This document shows positions 38,581 through 50,246 of a DNA stretch of 64,000 nt, piece by piece. The stretch spans positions 14,574,884 to 14,638,883 of the forward strand of contig CM023537.1 in the NCBI GenBank assembly GCA_013350335.1, in the 5' to 3' direction. The notes beneath the pieces were generated by a model. It was given only the letters and a program-made list of their open reading frames with translations, was not told the origin of the DNA and did not search any database. The position numbers and the translations under genes were made by a program. The DNA comes from Chimonanthus salicifolius. Taxonomy: Eukaryota; Streptophyta; Magnoliopsida; Laurales; Calycanthaceae. Each line of letters begins with the position of its first letter. The stretch's first letter is position 1.

Positions 38581-39024
38581 AGCATTAGCGCCAACTATGA
38601 AAAGCAAGACCGACTGGCACCATCTCTCTCTTCTCGCCAGACTCCACTTTCTAAAAATACACCTTTAATCCCCCTAGAAACGGAGAGAACATAGAAAAAG
38701 AAATGAAGAAGAGGAAAAGAGAAAAAACCCGTTCGGGCGAAATCACAAATCGCCACTGCTCATTGCCCTCCTTTCACTTTCTTCTTCACTTCTTCTATGA
38801 CTTTTGGAATTTTCGCTTCTCTTAATCAATTCCCCTATCTCTGTCTTGTATCTTCTCATCTCATCTGATTCTCTGCTCCTGTTTTCTGCATTTGGTTTCT
38901 CTTATCAACATTTAAACCAAAAACGATAGGCTTCGTGGAGTCTGATCATCAGAGGTGTACTGTATATCCGAGATATATTGTTGATCCGGCGTGTATTGTC
39001 GTGGATCGAGCTCCACACTGAACT
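38581..39024 (+). promoter_or_regulatory. Putative promoter and 5' leader of the MET1 gene
   Basis: A change from AT-rich to CT-rich sequence (38760-38900) looks like a plant core promoter and leader. GTTGGCGC, read on the minus strand at 38588-38595, is one base from the E2F site consensus TTTSSCGC; E2F control of MET1 is known in Arabidopsis. No clear TATA box. The region ends where the copia LTR starts at 39025. Confidence 0.35.
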
Positions 39025-39349
39025 TGTTGGGTGTTAAAGGGGAGCAGCGCCCCCTGTCTAGAGGCAGGAGCAGAGCTCCCGATCCAAATTATTTAGAGGA
39101 CAATTTTGTAATTTCTTTTTATGTAAACCCTAAATAGCGTAGTATATAGAGTAGTTTTGTGAGAGAGAGACAACAACATTATAACGAGAGCCGCCTCTTC
39201 TTCATTTTACTTTGAGCATAGTGGATCAGTTTTGAATTTGTAAACATACCGAAAGAGAACCACGTAAATTCTTTGTGTTGTAGTTTGCTTTCAATACTGT
39301 TGTGTTTGTGGTCGAGAAGGTGATTTTCTCCCAATAGGGATCAGCAACA
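39025..39349 (+). mobile_element. Copia-type LTR with primer-binding-site remnant
   Basis: 325 bp, starts TGTTGGGTGTTAAAGGGGAG and ends GGGATCAGCAACA. Its layout follows a common plant copia LTR: GCTCCCGATCC, later AAACCCTAAATAGCG, CATAGTGGATC, GAACCACGTAAATTC and TTTGTGTTG. Four bases after the end comes TGGATTAGAGCCC (39354-39366), a slightly altered initiator tRNA-Met primer-binding site. No internal protein domains follow, and no direct repeat flanks it, so this is a 5' LTR whose element has been lost downstream. Same orientation as the MET1 gene, about 1.6 kb before its main coding exon. Confidence 0.78.
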
Positions 39350-39370
39350 ACATTGGATTAGAGCCCAAGC

Positions 39371-39401
39371 ATGGTGGAATCCAACGTTTTTTATGCTTCA
39401 G
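39371..39401 (+). other. Candidate short first coding exon of MET1
   Basis: ATG 39371 opens MVESNVFYASG. The exon could end at the GT of CAG|GTAACG (39402), and joining to the acceptor TTAG|GA at 40952 keeps the frame and runs straight into the ATG at 40955. It starts 22 bases after the copia LTR, in its primer-binding region, so it may be chance. Without it, translation would start at 40955. Confidence 0.35.
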
Positions 39402-40954
39402 GTAACGTCTCTGTTCTCTTCACAGCAAGAAAGTGCCTCGGTTTCTTTGAATTCTTTGAAAATTGAAACTACAATTTCTTAAAAGGGGTATTTCCTGCCA
39501 TTGGCCTTCTTTCTAGTTTTCATTTTCAGTTCAATGGGTAATGGGTATACTTATATTTTTCTTTTAATTTTTTGTTGGGTAGGTTTAAGCAGTGTGATCA
39601 GTACTTACAATGTTTGTAGTTGTAGAAGTGTGCACTTGCCAATGAGCTACATCATCTCTATTATCTTGAAATCATAATTCCTTGAGAGGGCATTTTCAGC
39701 ATTCAGTTTTCCTCTTGAGTAGTTTTCATGTTGGGTATCCATTTTCATCTGTTACTTCCTTTAACTTCCTCACTTCCTTCATAAATCTCAAAATCCTTTT
39801 TATGGACTAAGAATTTCTTCCCTCCTGCATTCCTTTTATCTATTTGTTTCAGGGTTCTAAGTTCTAAATTTCCACTCTACTATATAAAAAATTTGTATTT
39901 TTCCGTCAGTCCAGAATCTATCACGTCATGTTGTTTTGGTTTCTTTCTTGCCCTCTACGCAATTCAGTGAAAAATTCCTCTAGATTCTAGGGACCTAGAT
40001 GCATTTTTCTGCAATTGGTAGTTTTCTGTTCTTCCTATTTCTAACTCCGCCATTTTGATGCAGGAAAAGACTGTAACTTCTGGAAAGTAATCATTTTAAC
40101 TAATAAAAGTGAAGGTGCATTTACTAATTTATTGGTTAAAGGATGATTATTTTCGTATAATTACTGCCCTCTTCTCCATGCATCCAAAGAGGGTTTTGGA
40201 TATCTAACACACAGTATATGAAGTTGTGATTATCAAAGACCAAATCACTAACAAAATGGAAAAGCTCTCATTTTTGCATCACTCACTACCCCATTTTAGG
40301 GAAAGTACTGGTGCCCAGATCAATTCCCTAATTTTTGTTCTTTTTTGCTGGGTCTTGCAAGGAATGCTGCAGAAAGGGTTTTATTTACCTTATTTTATGC
40401 AGTGTCAAGCACTCCCGCCTTCCATTTTTAAAATACTACCCTATTGTGATTTTTTCATGATTTGAATGGGTTCTTTCTATGCATTTATTGCTCCATCCAA
40501 TTTTAGGGACGCTGCCAAGTTTCAATGCTCCTGCATATCTTTTCATCTTGTGCATATCCATTGCATGGTTTGTGCTCTTACAATTGAAATCTTGCATTTT
40601 TCACATTGCATTTCTTGCTTTGAATGGATTATCTGTATACATTTATTGCACCATCCTTTTTCAGGTGCTTCTTACTTTGGATGTCGCTTCACATCTTTTT
40701 CTTTTGTATTTCTCCATTGTACAATTTGTATTTTAATATTCTGTTTCTTCCTTTGACTTTCTCACTTGGAATGGATTCTATGTACCATTTATTGTGCCAC
40801 CCTGTTTCAGTTATAATCCCATGTCCTTTTTTCCCCCTTTCTTGTCACTGTTCTTCAGTTTCTTGTTTTGCTGCCTCTGTCCTCATTTTTTCTGCAGTTT
40901 TTAATTAGATTCCTTATAAGTACAGGTATTTGATTTTAAATTCTTGCATTAGGA

Positions 40955-43900
40955 ATGAAGAGCAAGGTTAGAGGCAAGGTTTCTTCGAAGTGGAGTAACA
41001 TCCAAAATGATATTCAAATAGTCATTGATGATAAGGCAATGGAAATGACCACAAAAAAAATGAAGTGGAATGGGCCAGAGACCTTTGAGGAACCTCTAGT
41101 TTCTCACAGAAGGCCGAAGCGAGCTGCTGCATGTTCAAACTTCAAGCAAAAATCCATCCGTCTATCCAAAGAATCCTGTCTTATTGATGTGAAACAGGGG
41201 CATGTGGTGGAAGAAGAGGCTTTAGCTATCCGATTAACCGAAATGGCTGGGCAAAAAGATCCGCAACCCATTAGAAGTCTTGTGGATTTCATTCTCCACG
41301 ATGAGAATGGAGTTGCACAGCCGTTTGAAATGTCTGAAGTTGAGGACTTGTACATTACTGCTTTAGTCATGCCCTTGGATGAAAGTTCAAATAAAGAGAA
41401 AGGTGTCAGATGCTGAAGGTTTTGGGCGGATTGAGTCATGGGCAATCTCAGGTTATGATGAAGGGTGTCCAGTAATTTGGATTTCAACCAATCTTGCTGA
41501 TTATGATTGTATTATACCTGCTAATAGTTGCAAGAAATTTTTCGACTATTTCTTTGAAAAGGCACGTGCTTGTATTGAAGTTTTCAAAAAACTGTCAACA
41601 TCTTGTGGAGGAAATCCTAACTTGAGCCTTGACGAATTAATTGCTGGAGTTGTTCGTTCAATGAGTGGAAGCAAATTCTTTCCTGGTCGGCTCTCCTTCT
41701 AAGGATTTTATAATCTCATTGGGTGATTTCATCTATAACCAGCTGATTGGTTTGGATGAGACATCAAAGAAAAATGAAGTGATCTTCACTGGACTGCCTG
41801 TTCTAGTTTCTCTTAGAGAAGAGTGTACGGGAAGTGAACTTAACAAATTGCTACCAAAGGTCTCAGATGGGAGTTTAAAAATTAAGGAAGGAGAGAAATC
41901 AGATCGATCTGGTTTGCCCAGTGGTGTAGTGGATGAAAATGAGGATGAAAAGTTAGCACGGTTGTTGCAGGAAGAAGAGTATCGAAAATCTATGAAGAGA
42001 ACTTGCCGTCCTCAATCTGGTTCAAAAAAGTTCTACATAAAGATTAATGAGGATGAGATCAGCAAATGACTATCCTCTACCAGTATATTATAAAACTTCT
42101 CTCCTAGAAATGGATGAGTATGTTTTCTTTGCTAATGACACTAGCATTTGCTATCCTGATGAACTTCCTCGTAGCATGCTTCACAATTGGGCACTTTACA
42201 ATTCAGATTCCAGGCTTATTTCACTGGAGCTTTTACCAATGAGATCCTGCACTGAAGCTGATATAACAATATTTGGTTCAGGGACAATGACAGAAGATGA
42301 TGGAAGTGGGTTCTGTGTTGATGATGATCCTTCGCCATCTTCTTCAGGTTCATCAGAAACAGCAAATGTGGATGGAATACCTATTACTTGAGTGCCATTA
42401 AAGAGTGGATGATTGAGATTGGTTCATCCATGGTCTTCATATCAATTCGAACTGATATGGCATGGTACTGCTGTTCTTTCCTTTCCCTAATAGTTTTTGT
42501 TAAACTTTCTATTTTCTTTATTCTTCTTAACTGCCATGCTATGTGTTCTTTTTCCCCCCTAAGATAATCATAACATGTGTATTAATTTTATGTCTATCCT
42601 TTAGGTACAGACTTGGGAAACCATCAAAGCAATATGCTCCATGGTATGAGCCGGTTTTGAAAACTGCAAGACTTGCAATCAGCATCATCACTTTGTTGAA
42701 GGAACAGAGTCGGGTCTCGAAGCTTTCGTTTGCAGATGTCATTAAAAAAGTTTCTGAGTTTCATAAGAATCATCCAGCATATATTTCTTCAAATCCTGCA
42801 GCAGTTGAGAGATATGTGGTTGTTCATGGACAGATAATTCTTCAGCAGTTTGCTGAATATCCTGATGAGATGATCAACAAGAGTGCCTTTGTTATTGGTC
42901 TTTCAGATAAGATGGCGGAAAGGCATCATACTAAATTGATCATGAAGAAAAAGTCGATAGTGACAAAGCAAGGAAACTTGAATCCAAGGGCATTAGTGGC
43001 ACCATCATTGGTTTCAAAAAAGAAGTTGATGCAGGCCACCACCACAAAGCTGATAAATAGAATTTGGGGTGAATATTATTCAAATTACCTGCCAGAAGAC
43101 TCAAAAGAGGGAGACGGTCATGAATCAAAAGAAGAAGATGATGTTGAGGAGCAAGAAGAGAATGAAGAGGACGAAACAGGTGAGGACGTATTAGTCCAAG
43201 ACAAGATCCCCAAACCTCATTCAACTAAGAAACCCCATAAGCCCAGGGCCAATAAAGCAGAAATTGGATGGGATGGGGAGTCAATAGGACAAAAGAGCTC
43301 AGGTGAGGTTCTTTATAAATGTGCAAAGGTTCATGGAGATGTCATTAATGTAGGTGGTGCTGTCTTGGTGGAAGTGGCAGAAGCAGAAGAAATGGCAGTT
43401 ATGGTTTTTGTGGAGTACATGTTTGAGAGTTTGGATGGTGGAAAAATGGTTCATGGAAGGGTTATGCAGAGGGGTTGCCACACAATTCTGGGTAATGCAG
43501 CAAGCGAGAGGGAGGTATTCTTGACAAATGAGTGTATGGAATTTGAATTGGAAGATGTTAAGCAAATTGTGATAGTTGACATACGGCTGATTCTATGGGG
43601 ACATGAGAACAGGAAGGAAAATGCTATTGCAGATAAACTTGACAAGGCAAAAGCAGAGGAGAGGAGAAAGAAAGCACTGCCAAAGGAGTACTATTGTAAA
43701 AGTTTGTATTGGCCGGAGAGAGGTGGTTTTTTTGGCCTTCCCATTGACAAAATGGGTCTTGGAACTGGTGTATGTGACTCTTGCATAATGGGAGAGGCCT
43801 CAAAACCAAATTTAAAGTGAACTCTTCAATGGCTAGTTTTGTCTATGAGAGGATCGAGTACTTTATCCATGACTTTGTCTATGTAAGACCTGAACAATTT

Positions 43901-46900
43901 TTAGGGGAAATGGACACTGGAACTTTTAAGGCTGGGAGGAATGTTGGTCTGAAGCCATATGCTGTGTGCCATTTGCTTAAAATTGAAGTCCCTGAAGGGT
44001 CCAAACAGGTTGACCCAATATCTACTCTGGTCAAGGTCAGGAGATTTTATAGACCAGAGGACATTTCAGCTGCGAAGGCATACAATTCTGATATCCGTGA
44101 AGTAAGGAATATTCTAGTGTCGTTTGCATTTTTATTAATGCTTTGTGATGTAGGATGCTTGATAGATTGCATCTTATTTGGTCCCAACTTATATACCTTT
44201 TTAGAACATAATTTCTTCATTTTGAATACTAGTAATCTCATCAGGTTTATTACAGTGAAGAAATATGTGTCCTCTCAGTGGAGGCAATAGAAGGCAAATG
44301 TGAAGTCCGAAAGAAACATGACCTACCCGCTTTGGACAGTCCTGTGATCTTTGATCACATTTTCTTTTGTGAATATATCTATGATCCTGCTAAAGGATCC
44401 CTCAAACAGGTATTATATCTATGGTTCTACTTAATCTTTCTTAAACTGCAAGTTCAGCTTTTACTCCTTTATGCAAGATCACAACACTCAGCCATTTGTG
44501 ATTTTGGAATGTTTGTGTTTGGTGTTTGCTGAGATTAATCTTTCACATATATATTGATTTATGTACTTTTTTAGTGTTTTCTGACCAAATGTTGCTTTGT
44601 GAACAGTTGCCTGCCAATTTCAAGCTGAATTCCCCAACAGGCAAGGTGGTTCCTGCTTCAAGGAGGAGCAAGGGTAAATGCAAAGAAGGGGAGTGCAATT
44701 ATGAGGATTTCAGCCAAATGGTGGTATCTCAAGAAAACCGCTTGGCCACTTTAGATATTTTTGCAGGGTGTGGTAGATTGTCTGAGGGATTACAGAAGTC
44801 CGGTAATTACTTTACTTCTCTAATTACCTTTGTCAAATGAATGGATGATATTAATTGATCATAAACTTGCAGGGGTTTCCTTCACCAAGTGGGCAATCGA
44901 ATATGACCAACCTGCTGCAGAGGCATTTAGCCTTAATCATCCGGAGGCATTGATGTTTGTTGAGAATTGCAATGTAATTTTGAGGTGAGTTCCATAATTT
45001 GACTTGATGCTGTTTGAATGATGGCCTCCTTTCCTTTCTCATACTGCTTGATTATGAAGTGTTTCTATGGTGATTAAATTGCATATAGATAGATTATTTC
45101 ATCTAAATCATTTTGTCCATTCCTGTCTATATATTTCCTACTGACAAAGGAAGAGTTTATTATTATTTTTCACACTAGTCATGCATTTTTTTCTGTACTT
45201 TTGCCACTTTTTTTTTCTGAATAATCTCATCCAATCCTGTCCATATATTTATACCAATAACAGAAGAGCCTTAGTACAATTCTAGTTATTCAAAAAAAAT
45301 TATTTACCTAAGTGGATTGTGATGCAGGGCTATAATGGAAAAATGTGGGGATGTGGATGATTGCATCTCAACCTTTGAGGCTTCTGAATTAGCCGCTAAA
45401 TTTAGTGAGGAAAAGATTAAAAACTTGCCAGTGCCAGGTCAAGTAGGTTTCATCAATGGGGGGCCTCCATGTCAGGTATGTATTCCGCCTCATTGTTGGT
45501 TCCATCAGTTCCCCTTTTAAATTTAGTCTAATTATTACATTTCTGTTCAAGGCCTTGTTCTTTGTGCTTTATAGGGATTCTCTGGAATGAACCGCTTTAA
45601 TCAAAGAACTTGGAGCAAGGTCCAGTGTGAGATGATCTTAGCCTTTTTGTCCTTTGCTGATTATTTCCGGCCAAAGTACTTCCTTTCAGAGAATGTGAGA
45701 AACTTTGTATCTTTCAACAAAGGACAGACATTCCGTTTAACTCTTGCTTCACTTCTGGAAATGGGTTATCAGGTATAGATCTTTGGTGATAGCTGAAATA
45801 GGTTTGAAAAATAGAAGGAAGAAATCAATCTAATTTATCAATTTCTCTTGATTACTTGTTTTAGGTGAGATTTGGTGCTCTTGAAGCAGGGGCCTATGGT
45901 GTTTCTCAGTCTCGAAAACGAGCATTCATATGGGCAGCTTCTCCAAAAGAGATACTTCCTGGGTGGCCAGAGCCCATGCATGTCTTTTCAGGCTCAGAGC
46001 TGAAAATTACATTACCAGGTGATGTGCAATATGCTGCTGTTAGGAGTACTGCTGCAGGGGGGGCCCTTTCCGATCAATAACTGTAAGAGACACAATTGGA
46101 GATCTCCCGCCTGTTGGAAATGGAGCATCTAAGACAGAAATAAATGTGAGTTTCTGTGGATATCTTGTGTAGTTAAAATGGAGTAAATATTGATTGCTTT
46201 ATAATAAAATATTAGAATCCTTAAAGATTCCTTTTAAGTTTCCTTCTTGTTCTTCACAGTATGGAAATGACCCTGCATCATGGTTCCAAAAGCAAATTCG
46301 AGGGAATATGTTGGTCTTGCATGATCATATATCTAAAGAAATGAATGAATTGAATCTCATACGATGCCAAGCAATTCCAAAGCGTCCAGGTGCTGATTGG
46401 CATGACCTACCTGATGAGAAGGTATTTAAATTGAATATCTTCCACATGACAAGCACATATAGTCTAATGAGTAGAACTCTTGTCTTTCCTTTGAAAAAAA
46501 AAAAAAACCCTCCACTGCAGGTTCTTTGGGAATGTATTTGATTGACTTAATTCTGAGAAATGCATTTACGCCTGTATTTCCCAAATTTACATTTATACAT
46601 ACATTGAAGAGAGTACTTACTTACTGTCTGTATCTTTACATCTTTTAGATAGGAAACATCTGGCATTTGCATGTCTAGTGCCTGTAGATAAGTCCGAGGT
46701 CATTGATAGAAGCTATACTGCTCATGCTTTAATCCTTATGTGACTGAAACCACTGTTACTGTTATTGCTTCAACTATTGTTTATCACAAGCAGCTACTGC
46801 CATTGCTATTTTCAGTTGCTAATTCGTATCTATTCAGATGGTTCATATGTTTATGGTTATAATATCAATCTTGGCAATTCTGATGCATACATATAATTGG

Positions 46901-48279
46901 TTATTAAACCCACCATGCCGATTCTTCTTTATTTTGGCAATTGTATATTTAAATGGTATTGTTGTCACTCATTACTGTTACTGGCTAGTGATCTCATTAA
47001 TCATTGTTACCATAACTGATGCAACTATTTAGCTTTTTATTTCAATTTGTATGGTTCCAATGTAATGTTATTGAGCTACTTTTTACAATTTGCAGGTTAG
47101 ACTGTCTACTGGACAAATGATTGATTTGATACCTTGGTGCTTGCCAAACACTGCCCAGAGGCATAATCAGTGGAAAGGACTTTATGGAAGATTGGACTGG
47201 GAAGGGAACTTTCCAACTTCTATCACTGATCCCCAGCCCATGGGTAAGGTTGGCATGTGCTTTCACCCTGATCAGGACAGGATAGTCACAGTACGTGAGT
47301 GTGCACGTTCTCAAGTAAGTTCCTCATTTTTTGTTAACACTGATTGTTGAGTTTAATGTTCCATTTTGTGCCTGATGTCAATTTAGAAGATGATCTGTAC
47401 ATATGACGAGCCACTAGGATCCAGGTTTTGAGTCCTGTGGGCGTTAAGTAGGCAGTGAGCCCGTCGAAAAATTTGCCAAATCCTATTATAAGTACCAACC
47501 TTAGATAGAGGGGATAAATGATTATGTTGATAATGATTTTTACACATGAAATACTCACTCTGTCCCAAGTTAGTTGTCTTATATGGATTTTAGAATTGTC
47601 CCAAAATAGTTGTCTCATTTATATTGGAATAGCATAAACTGTGTTGAAAATAGATGAAATCACATGGAGTGCTAGCCTTATATAGAGAGTTCTTTAAAAA
47701 ATACAAATGTTTCAAATAAGACAACTAAAATGGGACGAAAGGAGTACTATATAGGGTATGAGGTATTAAAATGGACCAGCCCTTTGTAAAACTTTATACT
47801 CTAAAGTTTTGCACATATTAGAAATTTACAACATGCTTGTAAGATATTATGCTCAATTGTCACTATAAAATTCTCATGATATGATTGTTTCTCAATCTGA
47901 TTATTTCTTCTTCTTTTTTTTTTTTGGGATAGGTATTTACCAAGAATTCACTTCATTGCAGTTTGTATAATTTGTCTACAGCAATCTCCTTCTTGATTTG
48001 ATATCTAATTAAAAACCATAACCTTATGCTTGCACTAATGTCATTCTTGACATTCTTATAATCTTTGAAGATTGATTCTTTCTCTAAATGGATGCAGGGT
48101 TTCCATGATAGCTATCAGTTTTATGGTAGCATTCAAAGCAAGCACAGACAGATTGGAAATGCCGTCCCTCCTCCTTGGCACTGGCATTGGGTAGGAAGCT
48201 AAAAGAAGCTGTAGATGCAAAGCATTCTTCATCTTCAATGAGCTGTATAAATTATGTTGGCTCACCATCATTCAGATGA
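40955..48279 (+). CDS. MET1: MET1-type maintenance DNA (cytosine-5) methyltransferase (frame breaks)
   Basis: Copies CG methylation after replication in the nucleus. Exons from 40955: to 42464, 42605-44101, 44245-44409, 44607-44802, 44873-44984, 45328-45475, 45575-45772, 45865-46145, 46260-46421, 47096-47314, 48098-48279; about 1,556 codons, a normal MET1 length, all GT-AG. Two targeting-sequence (RFTS) domains lie in exon 1 ([22 protein letters not shown]...IFGSG), two BAH domains in exons 2-3 (GGAVLVEV...[21 protein letters not shown]...[11 protein letters not shown]), then the catalytic domain: LDIFAGCG (motif I), [14 protein letters not shown] (catalytic Cys), ENVRNFV (motif VI), [12 protein letters not shown] (motif VIII), RECARSQGF and QIGNAVPPP (IX, X). 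Seven single-base breaks: extra base near 41414, 41687 and 42061, lost base near 42385, 46065 and 48175, and one shift near 43805. Either an ageing pseudogene or an intact gene with assembly errors. Confidence 0.9.
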
Positions 48280-48967
48280 AATTCTTTTTGATTAATTTTT
48301 TTATGTTGTAAATATTTATAATGAAAAGGCCCTCTCGAGCATTTGAGTTTGCATTCAACATTGTCTAAATCAAGTTATATTTGTCTCATCTGACCATCCA
48401 TTAGCCCAAAAACATGCTTCTCTTTGTTTAAAAAAAATTACATATTCTTTATAGCTATTTATTCTCCAATCCATTATTAGAAATTAAGACATTAAACCAT
48501 GTAGGACCTCAGTGATTGCTGTTCTGCATATTACATTGTTAAAAAAAAAATTAAAAAAAGCTAATTCCTTCAAATTTAGTATGGGAGTTCAAAATTTTGG
48601 TTAAATCCAAAAAGTAACTTGCTCATCTTATACTTCAAAACTTGACTTGGGTGAAGATTCAAGACCAAGATTGGCCTCAAATTCAGCTAAAGAATTCCCT
48701 TTGTAACCAAACAGCCACTTAAACATCTTAGCAAATAAGCTTGAAGACGATCAATGTGGTTGGAGGGCTACCAAGTTTATGATGCAATTGATGAACTTTA
48801 GGGCACACGTCTAAAGTGAGTGTCCTAAAGTGAAATGATGATATGCTGTCATTTTGAATGGTAACTACCATGAAAATGAACAAATTCACTCTCCATCTAA
48901 TTTTAAGTAGTTTTTCATTAATGATTGGATTTGTTTGTTTCATAATGGTGGTAGATTACCCCACACA
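48280..48967. other. 3' flank of MET1
   Basis: AT-rich DNA containing the presumed 3' untranslated region. No gene or repeat border recognised. Confidence 0.35.
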
Positions 48968-49128
48968 GTGTAGCTCAGCTGGTAACATTTCGCCTTAGGA
49001 GGTGGGATGGTGTGAGTTCGAGCCCCGTGGCATTATCTGGTGGCAATCCTGTGGAGGTGTGGGATGTCACCTGAAGGGGGTTTAGTAGGGTCGTACTCGA
49101 GGTTCCCCCCTCTGTTCTAAAAAAAAGA
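48968..49128 (+). repeat. SINE family B copy (tRNA-derived)
   Basis: GTGTAGCTCAGCTGGTAACA (A box) and GAGTTCGAGCCCCG (B box) at tRNA spacing, followed by a body ending in CCCCCCTCTGTTCTAAAAAAAAG. The head matches 13576-13715. Not a functional tRNA: the stems do not close. Confidence 0.65.
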
Positions 49129-49170
49129 ATGGATGGTAGATTCCATCATCTTTAACATATAATCATTACC

Positions 49171-49590
49171 CCTAGCTAAATGATAAATGATGGATCACAT
49201 TTAATTTTAATGAGACAAAAGTACCTGTGACTAGTTGTTATTTTAGATGTATCATGGCAATTTATTTGGATTGAGTTTTTAAGATTAGACTAGAGGTTTT
49301 GAGTTTAACTCCTATCTAAATGATAAATGATTGATCACGTTTAATTTATAAAGACGGAAGTACCTTTGATTAGTAGCTATTTTAGATTTATCACAACAAC
49401 TCACTTGGCTTGAGCTTCTAAGATTAAATTAGAGGTTTTCAGTTTCCACTCTTGGCTAAATGATAAATGAGGGATCATGTTCAATTTTAGGAAGAAAAAA
49501 GTACCCTTGAGTAATTGATGTTTTAGATGTATCACAATAGTTTAATTGGTTTGAGTTTCTGTGATTAGATTAGAGGTCTTAAATTTGACA
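49171..49590. repeat. Three tandem units of 140 bp
   Basis: Units start at 49171, 49311 and 49451, each opening with CTAAATGATAAATGA(T/G)(T/G)GATCA and closing with AGATTAGATTAGAGG-like sequence. They are about 80 percent alike by eye, so the array is old. No frame or palindrome explains it. Confidence 0.82.
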
Positions 49591-50246
49591 TCTCTTGAAC
49601 TTATTCTGATACATGAGTTTGCCGGTGCAATTCCAATGTGCATCTTTAGCAAGAGGTTTCTATATTTTTATTTAATTTGAGAAAATCTCATTAATTTTAT
49701 ATTTTGCAAAGGCTCTACTCTCTTATTTTATTAATTAGTTGAAAAATACCATTTAGTAGTTGGATTTTAATATTTCTTTTTTAAAGTTGAAGTCAAGTAT
49801 GACAGAGGTGAATTCATATATAAAAATGAAAAGAGACCTATTAATTAAAGTATCAAAATTTACTCGCATATAAAATTTTAACTATTTAATGTGATAAAAA
49901 AATTAATAATTGAAAATGAAAAATCAAATGATTAAAAATATCACACATCTCTAAATTTTTGTATTTTGATAAATTTTGAAAATTTCTTTTTCATTAGATA
50001 TATGTCAAGTATGTGCCAAGAAATTATCCGTTAGGAAATTGCTTCGTTATAAATCGGGCAATTAATTTTCTGTAGACGACACTGATGCTCTAAAAAATGC
50101 TTGACTTTTTTTATTTAAATATAAAGAACAATAATAAAAAATAATTTTAAAAATAATAAAACTTCTTTTCGGAATATCCCATGGTTGAAATTTGCCATCA
50201 CGTTCTTTACAAGTAGAAAATAGAAAAAAGACCGAAAGGAAGGAAA
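49591..50246. other. Upstream region of the GDPD gene
   Basis: Very AT-rich until about 50160, then more balanced just before the ATG. The AAAAAAGACCGAAAGGAAGG stretch is probably the 5' leader. No clear TATA box. Confidence 0.35.

Noticed and set aside
42940..43224. Open frames on the minus strand within MET1
   Set aside because: Antisense shadows of a conserved coding exon.
48968..49040. Possible tRNA gene (TAGCTCAGCTGG and GTTCGAGCCCC)
   Set aside because: Stems do not close and a long non-tRNA body follows; a second copy at 13576 shows it is a SINE family.
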